The position numbers and the translations under genes were made by a program. This document shows, piece after piece, positions 8,509 through 16,012 of a stretch of 64,000 nt of DNA; position 1 is the first letter of the stretch, and every line of letters begins with the position of its first letter. Location: contig NZ_KE150413.1 in NCBI RefSeq assembly GCF_000411255.1, forward strand, positions 1,712,580 through 1,776,579, given 5' to 3'. Source of the DNA: Paenibacillus sp. HGH0039. GTDB taxonomy: Bacteria > Bacillota > Bacilli > Paenibacillales > NBRC-103111. Under the pieces are notes generated by a model. It ran no database searches, was not told the DNA's origin, and saw only the letters and a program-made list of their open reading frames with translations.

Positions 8509-10092
8509 TTAAATGCCCAGTTGACGAACGTTGACGATTTCCGGCTGTTTCTCAAGCTCGGCAATAACTTCTTTCGGAGCGGTCTTATCGATGGTCAGAA
8601 CCATGATCGCCGATCCGCCGATGACCGTACGGCCTACCTGCATGGTCGCAATGTTCACGTCATTGCTTCCGAGCAGCGTACCTACGCGGCCGATAATGCC
8701 GGGTTTGTCGTTATGCGAGATGAGAAGAAGCGAGCCTTCCGGTGCAAAGTCCACCGGGTATTGATCGATGCGCACGATGCGCTCGCCGTAACCGGCCAGC
8801 AGCGTACCCGCCAGTGTGCGGTCGCCTTGTTTGGATTTAACGGTAATCGTCACGAGATTGGTGAACGTTCCGGTTGTGGACGATTGCTGCGTCGTGATAT
8901 TGATATCACGGGATTTGGCCATATGCATGGCGTTCACGAGATTGATGCCTTCGAGATGCTGCGTGAAAACGCCTTTAACGATATAACGAGTCAACGGATT
9001 CGTGTCCACGTCGGCGAGATCGCCGGAGTAACTAACGACGATTTCATTGACGGGTCCTTCGGTCAGCTGACCTGCGATAAGACCGAGCTTTTCCCCGAGG
9101 TTGAAGTAAGGCTGCAGTTTGCTCATCACGGTAGCCGGTACAGGCGGCATATTCACGGCATTTTTGAACGGTTCGTTGCGCAGAATATGCAGAAGCTCTT
9201 CCGAGACGTCAATGGCTACGTTTTCCTGAGCTTCAATAGTCGATGCGCCCAAATGCGGCGTGACGATGATGCTCGGATTGTTCAGGAACGGGTGGCTCGC
9301 CTGAGGAGGTTCCTGCTCGAATACGTCAAACGCGGCTCCGGCTACAGTGCCGTTTTCGATTGCGGCCACGAGGGCGTTCTCGTCAACGATTCCGCCGCGT
9401 GCGCAGTTGATGATCCGGACGCCTTTTTTCATGATGGCGAATTGAGCCGGGCCTACGATATGGCGCGTTTCATTCGTCAGCGGCGTATGGACGGTAATGA
9501 AGTCGGCTGCGGCCGCAATATCGTTGACCGTTCCGAGCTTGACGCCGATTTTCTCGGCTCTGTCTTCCGTCAGGAACGGATCGTAGCCGATGACATTCAT
9601 GCCGAACACTTTGGCGCGTTTGGCGACTTCGCTTCCGATGCGTCCCATTCCGATGATGCCGAGTGTTTTGTTTCGAAGCTCGACGCCGACGAACGATTTG
9701 CGGTCCCATTCACCGCTGACGGTCTTTTTGTAGGCTTGCGGGATGGAGCGGGCTACCGACATCATCATCGCGAAAGTATGCTCGCAGGTTGCGATCGTGT
9801 TGCCGTCCGGCGCGTTGATCACCACGATGCCGTGTTTGGTTGCCGCTTGGAGGTCGATGTTGTCGACGCCGACACCCGCGCGGCCGATTACTTTCAGTTT
9901 AGGCGCGGCTTCCATGATGCGCGGTGTAACCTTGGTCTGGCTGCGTACGAGCAGGGCGTCGTATTCACCGATGATCGTAACAAGCTCGTCTTCGCTTAAT
10001 CCCGGTTTCTTGTCTACCTCAACATCGCTTGCGTCGTAGAGCATTTGGATCCCCATATCGCTGATCGGATCCGATACAAGTACTTTAAACAT
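8509..10092 (-). CDS. serA: D-3-phosphoglycerate dehydrogenase
   Basis: SerA catalyses the first step of serine synthesis, NAD-dependent oxidation of 3-phosphoglycerate. The protein is 527 residues. The catalytic and NAD-binding domains carry GRAGVGVDNIDL, GMGRIGSEVAKRA, the Arg-containing NCARGGIVDE and the catalytic His in VTPHLGASTIEAQ. An allosteric substrate-binding domain and a C-terminal ACT domain (about 455-527, HNDKPGIIGRVGT) follow. The ATG at 10092 has AGGAGG 8 bases upstream; an in-frame start 45 bases further out lacks one. It is transcribed alone behind a T-box leader, which ties it to tRNA charging. Confidence 0.96.
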   Translation of the reverse strand: MFKVLVSDPISDMGIQMLYDASDVEVDKKPGLSEDELVTIIGEYDALLVRSQTKVTPRIMEAAPKLKVIGRAGVGVDNIDLQAATKHGIVVINAPDGNTIATCEHTFAMMMSVARSIPQAYKKTVSGEWDRKSFVGVELRNKTLGIIGMGRIGSEVAKRAKVFGMNVIGYDPFLTEDRAEKIGVKLGTVNDIAAAADFITVHTPLTNETRHIVGPAQFAIMKKGVRIINCARGGIVDENALVAAIENGTVAGAAFDVFEQEPPQASHPFLNNPSIIVTPHLGASTIEAQENVAIDVSEELLHILRNEPFKNAVNMPPVPATVMSKLQPYFNLGEKLGLIAGQLTEGPVNEIVVSYSGDLADVDTNPLTRYIVKGVFTQHLEGINLVNAMHMAKSRDINITTQQSSTTGTFTNLVTITVKSKQGDRTLAGTLLAGYGERIVRIDQYPVDFAPEGSLLLISHNDKPGIIGRVGTLLGSNDVNIATMQVGRTVIGGSAIMVLTIDKTAPKEVIAELEKQPEIVNVRQLGI

Positions 10093-10116
10093 GTATATAG
10101 CCTCCTCTTGGGAAAT

Positions 10117-10158
10117 AAAAAAACTCCCGAACCTCATACGTAACCCGTATGAAGGGAC
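10117..10158 (-). terminator. T-box regulated terminator of serA leader
   Basis: On the minus strand, CTTCATACG and CGTATGAGG form a hairpin around GGTTA, followed by a short GC stretch and seven T (10117-10123). It lies immediately after the T-box sequence, where the attenuator is expected. Confidence 0.75.
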
Positions 10159-10406
10159 GAAAGTTATCTTCGCGGTGCCACCCTACTTCACCCGGCGTTC
10201 TCACGCAAGGCCTTATTGGTCCGTGTCGGGACCTGAACGATAACGGGTTCTGCCGATTGAGCCTGCGGCTTTCGCTTCGGTTCAATGCTCCGGAGTGCTT
10301 GGTATGCATGCGTCCTGCCGATTTCCACCAACCATCGGCTCTCTGAAAGGCTGTCCATGCGTACGTGTCTCCGTCAACGCTTTAACGTGATATATGTCGT
10401 TAAGTT
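10117..10406 (-). promoter_or_regulatory. T-box riboswitch leader upstream of serA
   Basis: The minus strand carries the T-box core GGGTGGCACCGCG within 10168-10183, the segment that binds the uncharged tRNA acceptor end. Upstream there is a stem I-like region with AGAGAG and GGTTGGTGG elements (10325-10345). Downstream is a terminator before the serA ribosome-binding site. Uncharged tRNA would promote readthrough. The specifier is probably a serine codon; both AGC and TCC triplets lie in 10283-10298, and I could not decide between them by eye. Confidence 0.88.
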
Positions 10407-10412
10407 TCACTT

Positions 10413-10441
10413 AATGTAACATGGCCCCGGCAACGTGTCAA
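10413..10441 (-). promoter_or_regulatory. Sigma-A-like promoter of the serA T-box transcript
   Basis: On the minus strand, TTGACA (10441-10436) and TACATT (10418-10413) are separated by 17 bases, a near-consensus match placed just before the T-box leader. Confidence 0.75.
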
Positions 10442-10515
10442 TAGGGTTACCCGAATATTCACGCCGTTTTAACAAACGAAACGCCAAATAGGGTGATAAA
10501 TCCGTACTATTACTC

Positions 10516-10544
10516 TTGTATTCGGATATAATATTCGCTATTCT
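10516..10544 (+). promoter_or_regulatory. Possible promoter for the rhodanese gene
   Basis: TTGTAT (10516-10521) and TATTCT (10539-10544) are 17 bases apart. A perfect TATAAT at 10527-10532 lies inside this spacer but has no -35, so the choice is uncertain. Confidence 0.35.
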
Positions 10545-10601
10545 TCAGTTATTACGAAAATTTTCCACATGTAAGCGCATGTAAAAAAAGGAGAAGCCTG
10601 C

Positions 10602-10928
10602 ATGAAACATATTGCGCCCGAAAAATTTCTTGAGCTCCTGGACAAACCGGAGATGCTAAAGGGGATTCGAATTGTCGATGTCCGCGAACCGTACGAATGG
10701 GACCATTACCATCTGAATGAGCCGGAGCTCATCCCCATGAATACCATTCCGGAGCGATTGGACGAACTGGGCGGTGACGCCGACCTGTATGTCTTGTGCG
10801 CGCATGGTGTGCGCAGCGAGATGGTGTGCGGTTATCTGGAGAGAAACGGCTTCGATCCGGACAAGCTGGTCAATGTCGAAGGCGGCATGGCGGCTTTGGC
10901 GATGCTGCGCGGTTTTGCCTACGATTAA
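10602..10928 (+). CDS. Single-domain rhodanese-like protein
   Basis: The 108-residue protein is one rhodanese domain. It has the N-terminal RIVDVREPYEW motif, and an active-site loop CAHGVRS in which the Cys would carry a persulfide. Such proteins transfer sulfane sulfur or act in thiol chemistry; the substrate cannot be inferred here. ATG 10602 is preceded by AAAAAAGGAG. It appears monocistronic, with a strong terminator downstream, between divergent serA and the CPBP gene. Confidence 0.85.
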   Translation: MKHIAPEKFLELLDKPEMLKGIRIVDVREPYEWDHYHLNEPELIPMNTIPERLDELGGDADLYVLCAHGVRSEMVCGYLERNGFDPDKLVNVEGGMAALAMLRGFAYD

Positions 10929-10963
10929 GAGACGTCAGACTAGTCATGTCTTGGAGGAAGCGG

Positions 10964-11021
10964 AAGCGCCTCACCCGGCTCCATGTTAAGCGCCATCCAC
11001 TGTGGAGAGGCGCTTTTTTTT
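10964..11021 (+). terminator. Terminator after the rhodanese gene
   Basis: AAGCGCCTC (10964-10972) pairs with GAGGCGCTT (11007-11015), followed by a run of T. An inner CCA/TGG helix extends the structure. Confidence 0.85.
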
Positions 11022-11191
11022 ATGTTCGGAGCGGAACTTTTTCGGGACTTATCCGTTCTATTAAGAAGGACAAGATTTCCTCTATGTGAGATTCATGGTA
11101 TGTTAATAAGGATGAAGATGATGGTATCGAGACTCGGCATCATAGACAACTAATACCGCGTAATAGGGGAAAGTCCCTGGGAAGGACCATC

Positions 11192-11803
11192 ATGAGAAAA
11201 TGGAACTGGAAATGGAAAGATCTGAAAAATATCCGCATTAAGACGGACATCCGGGTCGATGACCTCAATGACCGGATGCTGCTTATTAACTTATATGGAA
11301 CCCAGGCGATTCTGCTGGTGATCGGCGTTATTATGCTGTTCGTTCAAGGGGCGGATTGGCGGAGTCTTTTCAGCTTTGCGCCCGGCTGGTCCATCGTCCT
11401 CTGGGGAGGCGGTATCGCACTGGCCGTGCTGGCCGCGGACCTGATCGTGTCCAAATATGTCCCCGAGGAAGTTACGGACGACGGGGGAGTGAACAAGCGT
11501 ATCTTCGGCAGGCGTCCGCTGTGGCATATCGCGCTCATCTGCGTGCTGGTTTCGATATGCGAAGAACTCCTGTTCCGCGCGGGCCTTCAGCATTACCTGG
11601 GTCCATATTGGACAAGCATCGTTTTTGCGGCCATTCATATCCGTTATCTCCAGCATTGGCTGATGACGGGTCTTGTTTTTTGCATATCCTACGGGATCGG
11701 CTGGATTTTTATCCATACCGGGTCCTTGTGGACCGCTATTTTCGCCCATTTTATGATTGATTTTATTTCGGGCTGCATCTTACGTTACGGCAAGGAGGAG
11801 TAA
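11192..11803 (+). CDS. CPBP family intramembrane glutamic protease
   Basis: This 203-residue polytopic protein belongs to the CAAX-protease/bacteriocin-processing (CPBP, Rce1-like) family. The three family motifs are visible: CEELLFRAGLQ (EExxxR) near residue 127, the His-containing FAAIHIRYLQ, and AHFMIDFISG near the C-terminus. The substrate is unknown. The ATG at 11192 is preceded by GGGAAGGA. It matches B. subtilis ypbD in position upstream of mecB-gudB. The next gene begins 6 bases after its stop, so they are probably co-transcribed. Confidence 0.85.
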   Translation: MRKWNWKWKDLKNIRIKTDIRVDDLNDRMLLINLYGTQAILLVIGVIMLFVQGADWRSLFSFAPGWSIVLWGGGIALAVLAADLIVSKYVPEEVTDDGGVNKRIFGRRPLWHIALICVLVSICEELLFRAGLQHYLGPYWTSIVFAAIHIRYLQHWLMTGLVFCISYGIGWIFIHTGSLWTAIFAHFMIDFISGCILRYGKEE

Positions 11804-11809
11804 TCCGGC

Positions 11810-12040
11810 ATGGAAGGCAACAAGACACAGGGGATAGAGTACGAACAGCCGATACTCGCAGAAAGCGATTTAGTCAATGATAATGAAGAAGAAAGCCATT
11901 ACCTCCCTCCGAGAAGCTCGGTACATCCGTCCGAACGGGCCAAAGTTACCCGCTGGTTTTACCGTCTGCTTCTGTTTTTGTTCATTCTTCTCGTCATGGG
12001 GCTCGGCTGGTGGGGAATCCGATATACATCCGGAACTTGA
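11810..12040 (+). CDS. Small single-pass membrane protein, unknown function
   Basis: I do not recognise this 76-residue protein. The first ~45 residues are acidic and hydrophilic, followed by a basic patch (RAKVTRWFYR) and one membrane segment (about 52-70), so the N-terminus probably faces the cytoplasm. It lies 6 bases downstream of the CPBP protease gene. The site resembles that of B. subtilis ypbE next to ypbD, but no LysM domain is present and the length is far shorter, so homology is not claimed. Confidence 0.65.
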   Translation: MEGNKTQGIEYEQPILAESDLVNDNEEESHYLPPRSSVHPSERAKVTRWFYRLLLFLFILLVMGLGWWGIRYTSGT

Positions 12041-12072
12041 CAAGTCAAGTCCGGCCGCAACCAGATGCCTGA

Positions 12073-12133
12073 CAAACCCGGAAGACGCGCGGCGCATACA
12101 AGCCGTTTGGTCACAAGGTTCGTCGGGTTTTTT
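12073..12133 (+). terminator. Possible terminator with large loop
   Basis: CAAACCCG (12073-12080) can pair with CGGGTTTTTTG (12124-12134), the T run lying in the 3' arm. The 43-base loop makes this a weaker call. Confidence 0.45.
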
Positions 12134-12264
12134 GTTGTGCTGCCAGGGGCTTATTTCCTGGGGCCCGAATCCCTCCCATTCCCACTTTACGGGCGAATGG
12201 CCCCCGCCTATCAGACGCAACCTAATCAAGACTCATACATTCTAAAAACTTGGAGGGATACGGG

Positions 12265-12621
12265 ATGAAATTAGGCAGTTTCCTTATCGGAAGCGTCGCG
12301 GGCGCTGCACTTGCTATGTATGCCGGCAAGCGGATAAAAAGCATGCGGTCCGCGATGTTCAGTTCGGAAAGCAGCGGGATCGGCAGCTCATTAAACGATG
12401 TAATCGGCCAGACGAAAAATTTCGTTTCCGGTTCCGGCCGCAAGGAAAGCTCCAAGCAGCAGTCGAATCAGAGCTCCAGCTCTTCTCACGGTTCCGGCGG
12501 ATCTCATTCTTCGGACGGCAAGGAAGCGCTGGAAAACCTGATCGCCAAAGATTCGCAGGTAAAAGCGGCTGTAGACGAGATACTGGTGAAAAACGCCGCG
12601 TCATCCCAGGCGACTCACTGA
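12265..12621 (+). CDS. Small membrane-anchored Ser/Gly-rich protein, YtxH-like start
   Basis: The 118-residue protein starts with a glycine/alanine-rich membrane segment (GSFLIGSVAGAALAMYAG), similar in style to YtxH-like stress proteins. A serine/glycine-rich linker (about 60-90) and a short helical tail follow. The ATG at 12265 has GGAGGG 7 bases upstream; a TTG at 12250 overlaps poor sequence. Function is unknown. It stands alone before a strong terminator. Confidence 0.65.
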   Translation: MKLGSFLIGSVAGAALAMYAGKRIKSMRSAMFSSESSGIGSSLNDVIGQTKNFVSGSGRKESSKQQSNQSSSSSHGSGGSHSSDGKEALENLIAKDSQVKAAVDEILVKNAASSQATH

Positions 12622-12665
12622 GTGTAAAGCTGCGCTGACCGCTCCGCGGGGAGCGTGAAAGACCG

Positions 12666-12712
12666 AAAGGCACCTCTTCTGCATTCCGCAGAGAAGGTGC
12701 CTTTAAATTTTT
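12666..12712 (+). terminator. Terminator upstream of the mecA-family gene
   Basis: A near-perfect 17-bp stem (AAAGGCACCTCTTCTGC with GCAGAGAAGGTGCCTTT) around a five-base loop is followed by an A-interrupted T tract. Confidence 0.85.
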
Positions 12713-12741
12713 GCCGCATAGCTAACATTTTGGCTTTAACA

Positions 12742-12750
12742 TGGTATACT
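12742..12750 (+). promoter_or_regulatory. Extended -10 promoter for the mecA-family gene
   Basis: TGGTATACT is an extended -10 element (TG-N-TATACT) 120 bases upstream of the start codon. No good -35 was found. Confidence 0.45.
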
Positions 12751-12871
12751 AATACTAGGTGGCACCCATAAGCGTGCTTGTTTCCGCAAGCGCACACACC
12801 ATGGTTTTCAAACCGGCATATTTTGTTTATAACCATTCAAACAGAGGTGTCATGGAAAGGAGGATCCTGTC

Positions 12872-13477
12872 ATGAAAATCGAACGTTTAAGCCCGGATAA
12901 AATACGGATTTTCCTTACATTCGATGATTTGACGGAACGGGGCATCCAGAAAGACGACATGTGGAGGGAAATCCCCAAAGTTCACGATCTTTTCAGCGAC
13001 ATGATGGATCAGGCCTATTCCGAATTGGGTTTCGAACCTGCAGGACCTTTAGCTGTAGAAGTTTTTGCGCTCCCTGCCCAAGGAATGGTCGTCATTGTGA
13101 CCAGGGGCAGCATGGACTTATCCTTGCAAGCCGATTTGCTGGATGACCATGATGACGAAGAAGTGTACGAAATGGAAGTGACGCTTGAACAAAGCGACAT
13201 CGTTTCATACGCCTTCCGCGATTTCGAAGATTTGCTTCGTGCTTCAAAAGTCGTCAATCCGATGCTAACGGATGGTGGAGCGCTTTATACGTATAAAAAC
13301 AAATGGATCCTTCAGCTCGAACCGACCGAACTGCCGGAAGGCAAGTTCCAGACGCTCATCGCCGTTCTATCCGAGTACGGAGATGCGACCAACGTGACGA
13401 AGGCCGTACTCGAAGAGTATGGAAAAGCTGTAATTGAAGCTAATGCGGTCCAGGAATTATGCCGGCATTTCGCATGA
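12872..13477 (+). CDS. mecB: Adaptor protein of the MecA/MecB family for ClpC
   Basis: MecA-type adaptors bring substrates (ComK in B. subtilis) to the ClpCP protease. The 201-residue protein has the family N-terminus MKIERLSPDKIRIFLTFDDL and EIPKVHDLFSDMMDQA. An acidic linker lies around residues 85-105, followed by the C-terminal ClpC-binding domain (residues ~110-201). I use mecB (ypbH) because it lies directly upstream of gudB as in B. subtilis; mecA itself is equally possible by sequence. ATG 12872 is preceded by AAAGGAGG. It has its own promoter and a terminator downstream. Confidence 0.88.
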   Translation: MKIERLSPDKIRIFLTFDDLTERGIQKDDMWREIPKVHDLFSDMMDQAYSELGFEPAGPLAVEVFALPAQGMVVIVTRGSMDLSLQADLLDDHDDEEVYEMEVTLEQSDIVSYAFRDFEDLLRASKVVNPMLTDGGALYTYKNKWILQLEPTELPEGKFQTLIAVLSEYGDATNVTKAVLEEYGKAVIEANAVQELCRHFA

Positions 13478-13586
13478 TTATGCCTTACACTCCAACTACC
13501 GGCGTGGACCATTCCCGACCTTGCCCGAATGTGCACGGCTCCGGGTGGCTGCATGCCGGACAAGATATAGGCGGCACCTGCTTCAT

Positions 13587-13631
13587 AAAGCATTCTCCAA
13601 AAACAAGTGTTTTTGCAGGATGCTTTATTTT
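13587..13631 (+). terminator. Terminator after the mecA-family gene
   Basis: AAAGCAT..CAAAAACA pairs with TGTTTTTG..ATGCTTT around a short AG loop, followed by TATTTT. Confidence 0.7.
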
Positions 13632-13665
13632 CATTGCGTTATAATACATAAACGAGGTGGTCAAC

Positions 13666-14916
13666 ATGGCTAACACCGAAAACTTGAACGTACTGGAATC
13701 TACTCAAACGATTATTGAAGATGCTCTGAAGAAACTCGGATATTCCGACGAAATGTACGAGCTTCTCAAGGAGCCGCTCCGCGTGCTGACGGTCCGGATT
13801 CCGATCCGGATGGACGACGGCAAAGTCAAGGTATTCACAGGCTACCGCGCCCAGCATAACGATGCGGTCGGTCCTACGAAGGGCGGAGTCCGGTTTCATC
13901 CCGGCGTGACCGAAGACGAAGTGAAAGCTCTCTCCATCTGGATGAGCTTGAAGTGCGGCATCGTGGATCTTCCTTACGGCGGCGGCAAGGGCGGCATCAT
14001 CTGCGACCCGCGGAGCATGTCTTTCCGTGAGCTGGAAGTGCTCAGCCGCGGGTACGTAAGGGCGATCAGCCAACTGGTAGGTCCGAACAAGGACATTCCG
14101 GCGCCGGACGTCATGACGAACTCCCAGATCATGGCCTGGATGTTGGACGAGTACAGCCGCATCCGCGAGTTCGATTCCCCGGGATTCATCACGGGCAAGC
14201 CGATTGTGCTGGGGGGTTCCCACGGACGCGAGACGGCGACTGCCAAAGGCGTCACGATCATGATCAACAAAGCGCTGGAGAAGCGCGGCATTCCGCTTCA
14301 AGGCGCCCGTGTCATCGTTCAGGGATTCGGCAACGCGGGAAGCTACTTGTCCAAGTTTATGCACGAAGCCGGGGCCAAGGTGGTCGGGATTGCCGATGTG
14401 AACGGGGCCTTGTACAATCCGGACGGACTCGACATCGAATATTTGCTCGACCGCCGCGATTCCTTCGGTACCGTGACGAACTTGTTCCCGAATGTAATGC
14501 CGAGCACCGAAATTCTGGAGCAGGATTGCGACATTCTGGTGCCGGCCGCAATCGAGAACCAGATCACGCAAGAGAATGCCCATCGCATTAAAGCAGGTAT
14601 CGTGGTCGAAGCGGCGAACGGACCGACTACGCTGGAAGCGACCAAAATTTTGACGGAGCGCGGCGTGCTGCTCGTTCCGGACGTCCTGGCTAGTGCCGGC
14701 GGTGTTGTTGTGTCCTATTTCGAGTGGGTACAAAATAACCAAGGATATTACTGGACGGAAGAAGAAGTTCATTCCAAACTTCAAGAAGTGATGGAAAAAG
14801 GCTTCGAAAATGTCTATACTATTCATAAAACACGCGGAATCGATATGCGTCTAGCGGCCTATATGACCGGCGTACGCAAAATGGCGGAAGCCGCCCGTTT
14901 CCGTGGTTGGGTATAA
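13666..14916 (+). CDS. gudB: NAD-specific glutamate dehydrogenase (GudB/RocG type)
   Basis: The enzyme interconverts glutamate and 2-oxoglutarate plus ammonium, in Bacillus mainly degrading glutamate. The 416-residue protein carries QHNDAVGPTKGG, the catalytic Lys region YGGGKGGI and the NAD-binding VIVQGFGNAGSY. The sequence around the active site is intact, with no tandem duplication of the kind that inactivates gudB in B. subtilis 168. ATG 13666 is preceded by GAGGTGG; a GTG at 13657 lies inside that site. A TATAAT at 13640-13645 may be the -10, but no -35 matches. The prsW gene follows after 42 bases. Confidence 0.95.
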   Translation: MANTENLNVLESTQTIIEDALKKLGYSDEMYELLKEPLRVLTVRIPIRMDDGKVKVFTGYRAQHNDAVGPTKGGVRFHPGVTEDEVKALSIWMSLKCGIVDLPYGGGKGGIICDPRSMSFRELEVLSRGYVRAISQLVGPNKDIPAPDVMTNSQIMAWMLDEYSRIREFDSPGFITGKPIVLGGSHGRETATAKGVTIMINKALEKRGIPLQGARVIVQGFGNAGSYLSKFMHEAGAKVVGIADVNGALYNPDGLDIEYLLDRRDSFGTVTNLFPNVMPSTEILEQDCDILVPAAIENQITQENAHRIKAGIVVEAANGPTTLEATKILTERGVLLVPDVLASAGGVVVSYFEWVQNNQGYYWTEEEVHSKLQEVMEKGFENVYTIHKTRGIDMRLAAYMTGVRKMAEAARFRGWV

Positions 14917-14958
14917 GAAGGACGGAATCGTTCACCGGAACAGAAAGGGGGAAATGGG

Positions 14959-15657
14959 ATGAACGTGTTTTCCGTTCTAATGGCGGCGGTTGCTCCCGGA
15001 ATCTCCCTTCTTGCTTATTTTTATTTGAAGGACCGTTATGAAACGGAGCCGATCCACCTGGTCGGCAAGCTGTTTTTGTGCGGAGTCTTACTCGTTATTC
15101 CGGCTATGGTGCTTCAGAATTCGTTTATGCAGGAGATCGGCGGGGATAATCATTTTACCTTTGCTTTCTTTATCTCCGGCGGGTTGGAAGAGTTTTTGAA
15201 ATGGTTCGTTGTGTACCATTTGATATACCGTCACGATTCGTTCGACGAGCCTTACGACGGGATCGTTTACGCCGTGGCCGTCAGCCTTGGATTCGCTACA
15301 CTGGAAAATATCCTCTATGCGTTCGCCAATGGGATCAGCATGTCTTCGCTGCTCATGCGCGCCCTTCTTCCCGTTTCGGGACATGCGCTTTTCGGCGTTA
15401 TGATGGGCTATTATCTCGGCAAAGCCAAGTTTATGCGTTCCCACGAACGCAAGTATTTGCTCGCCTCTTTGTTCCTGCCTATTTTGTGGCACGGGGCGTT
15501 CGACTACATTTTGCTGGTGGCGGCGAATAACTGGATCTGGTTTATGCTGCCCTTTATGACGCTTCTCTGGATCCGCACGCTCTGGAAAGTGGACCGTGCC
15601 AACGACCGGTCTCCGCTCCGCATCGTCCGCGGGGAAGAGGAGTTTAAAATCGGATAA
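14959..15657 (+). CDS. prsW: PrsW family intramembrane metalloprotease
   Basis: In B. subtilis PrsW makes the first cut in the anti-sigma factor RsiW. The 232-residue polytopic protein has the metalloprotease motif GGLEEFLKW (EExxK) near residue 77. Conserved His residues lie in SGHALFGVMMGYYLGKAKF and PILWHGAFDY. It resembles B. subtilis YpdC and is found at the same locus downstream of gudB. ATG 14959 follows AAAGGGGGAAA. A 51-codon zinc-ribbon gene begins 65 bases downstream. Its substrate here is unknown; an ECF anti-sigma factor at 54.4 kb is one possible client, which is only inference. Confidence 0.92.
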   Translation: MNVFSVLMAAVAPGISLLAYFYLKDRYETEPIHLVGKLFLCGVLLVIPAMVLQNSFMQEIGGDNHFTFAFFISGGLEEFLKWFVVYHLIYRHDSFDEPYDGIVYAVAVSLGFATLENILYAFANGISMSSLLMRALLPVSGHALFGVMMGYYLGKAKFMRSHERKYLLASLFLPILWHGAFDYILLVAANNWIWFMLPFMTLLWIRTLWKVDRANDRSPLRIVRGEEEFKIG

Positions 15658-15722
15658 CGGTGACCATACTGGTTGTGAAAACACTTATTTGGTGCGCAAG
15701 CGAAGGCGCGGAAGGTGAACAC

Positions 15723-15878
15723 ATGACCGTGAACCGGGTGAAAGTTACGATCCGTTGCAGACAGTGCGGAGAACGATTTATCCTGAAGGGACGCCGCGAC
15801 AAAGGCAGAATCGAAACCGGCTTTAAACGCTGCATCTGTGACAACGAGCATGATTTAGAGGTTGAAACCGAAGATTGA
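15723..15878 (+). CDS. Small zinc-ribbon protein
   Basis: This 51-residue protein has the pattern Cys10-x2-Cys13 and Cys34-x-Cys36 (IRCRQCGERF; KRCICDNEHD), suggesting a compact zinc ribbon. Function unknown. The ATG at 15723 has AAGGTG 5-6 bases upstream; an upstream in-frame ATG at 15660 has none and would add residues unlike the rest. It lies between prsW and ypeB and ends just before a terminator. Confidence 0.65.
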   Translation: MTVNRVKVTIRCRQCGERFILKGRRDKGRIETGFKRCICDNEHDLEVETED

Positions 15879-15914
15879 AGATTAATCCAATCGAATGCAA
15901 GTAAGAAGAGCAAG

Positions 15915-15945
15915 AAAGTCTGCGCATGGCGTGCAGGCTTTTTTT
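15915..15945 (+). terminator. Terminator before ypeB
   Basis: AGTCTGC pairs with GCAGGCT (one G-U pair), followed by seven T. Confidence 0.8.
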
Positions 15946-16012
15946 GCTGTATAAACTTCGTTTCGAAGGCAGACAATAACGGCAATATCGCCTAAGAAAG
16001 GAGCTTACAAGC

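Noticed and set aside
8467-9999. 510-codon open frame on the + strand opposite serA
   Set aside because: serA on the minus strand is unambiguous by domains and T-box control; the + frame is a shadow of it.
10568-10582. ATGTAAGCGCATGT repeat before the rhodanese gene as a cre site
   Set aside because: Only the first half fits the cre consensus; three essential positions in the second half mismatch.
12751-12800. GGTGGCACCC before the mecA-family gene, resembling a T-box core
   Set aside because: Only part of GGGTGGNACCGCG matches, the predicted promoter lies directly upstream so there is no room for stem I, and no terminator precedes the gene.
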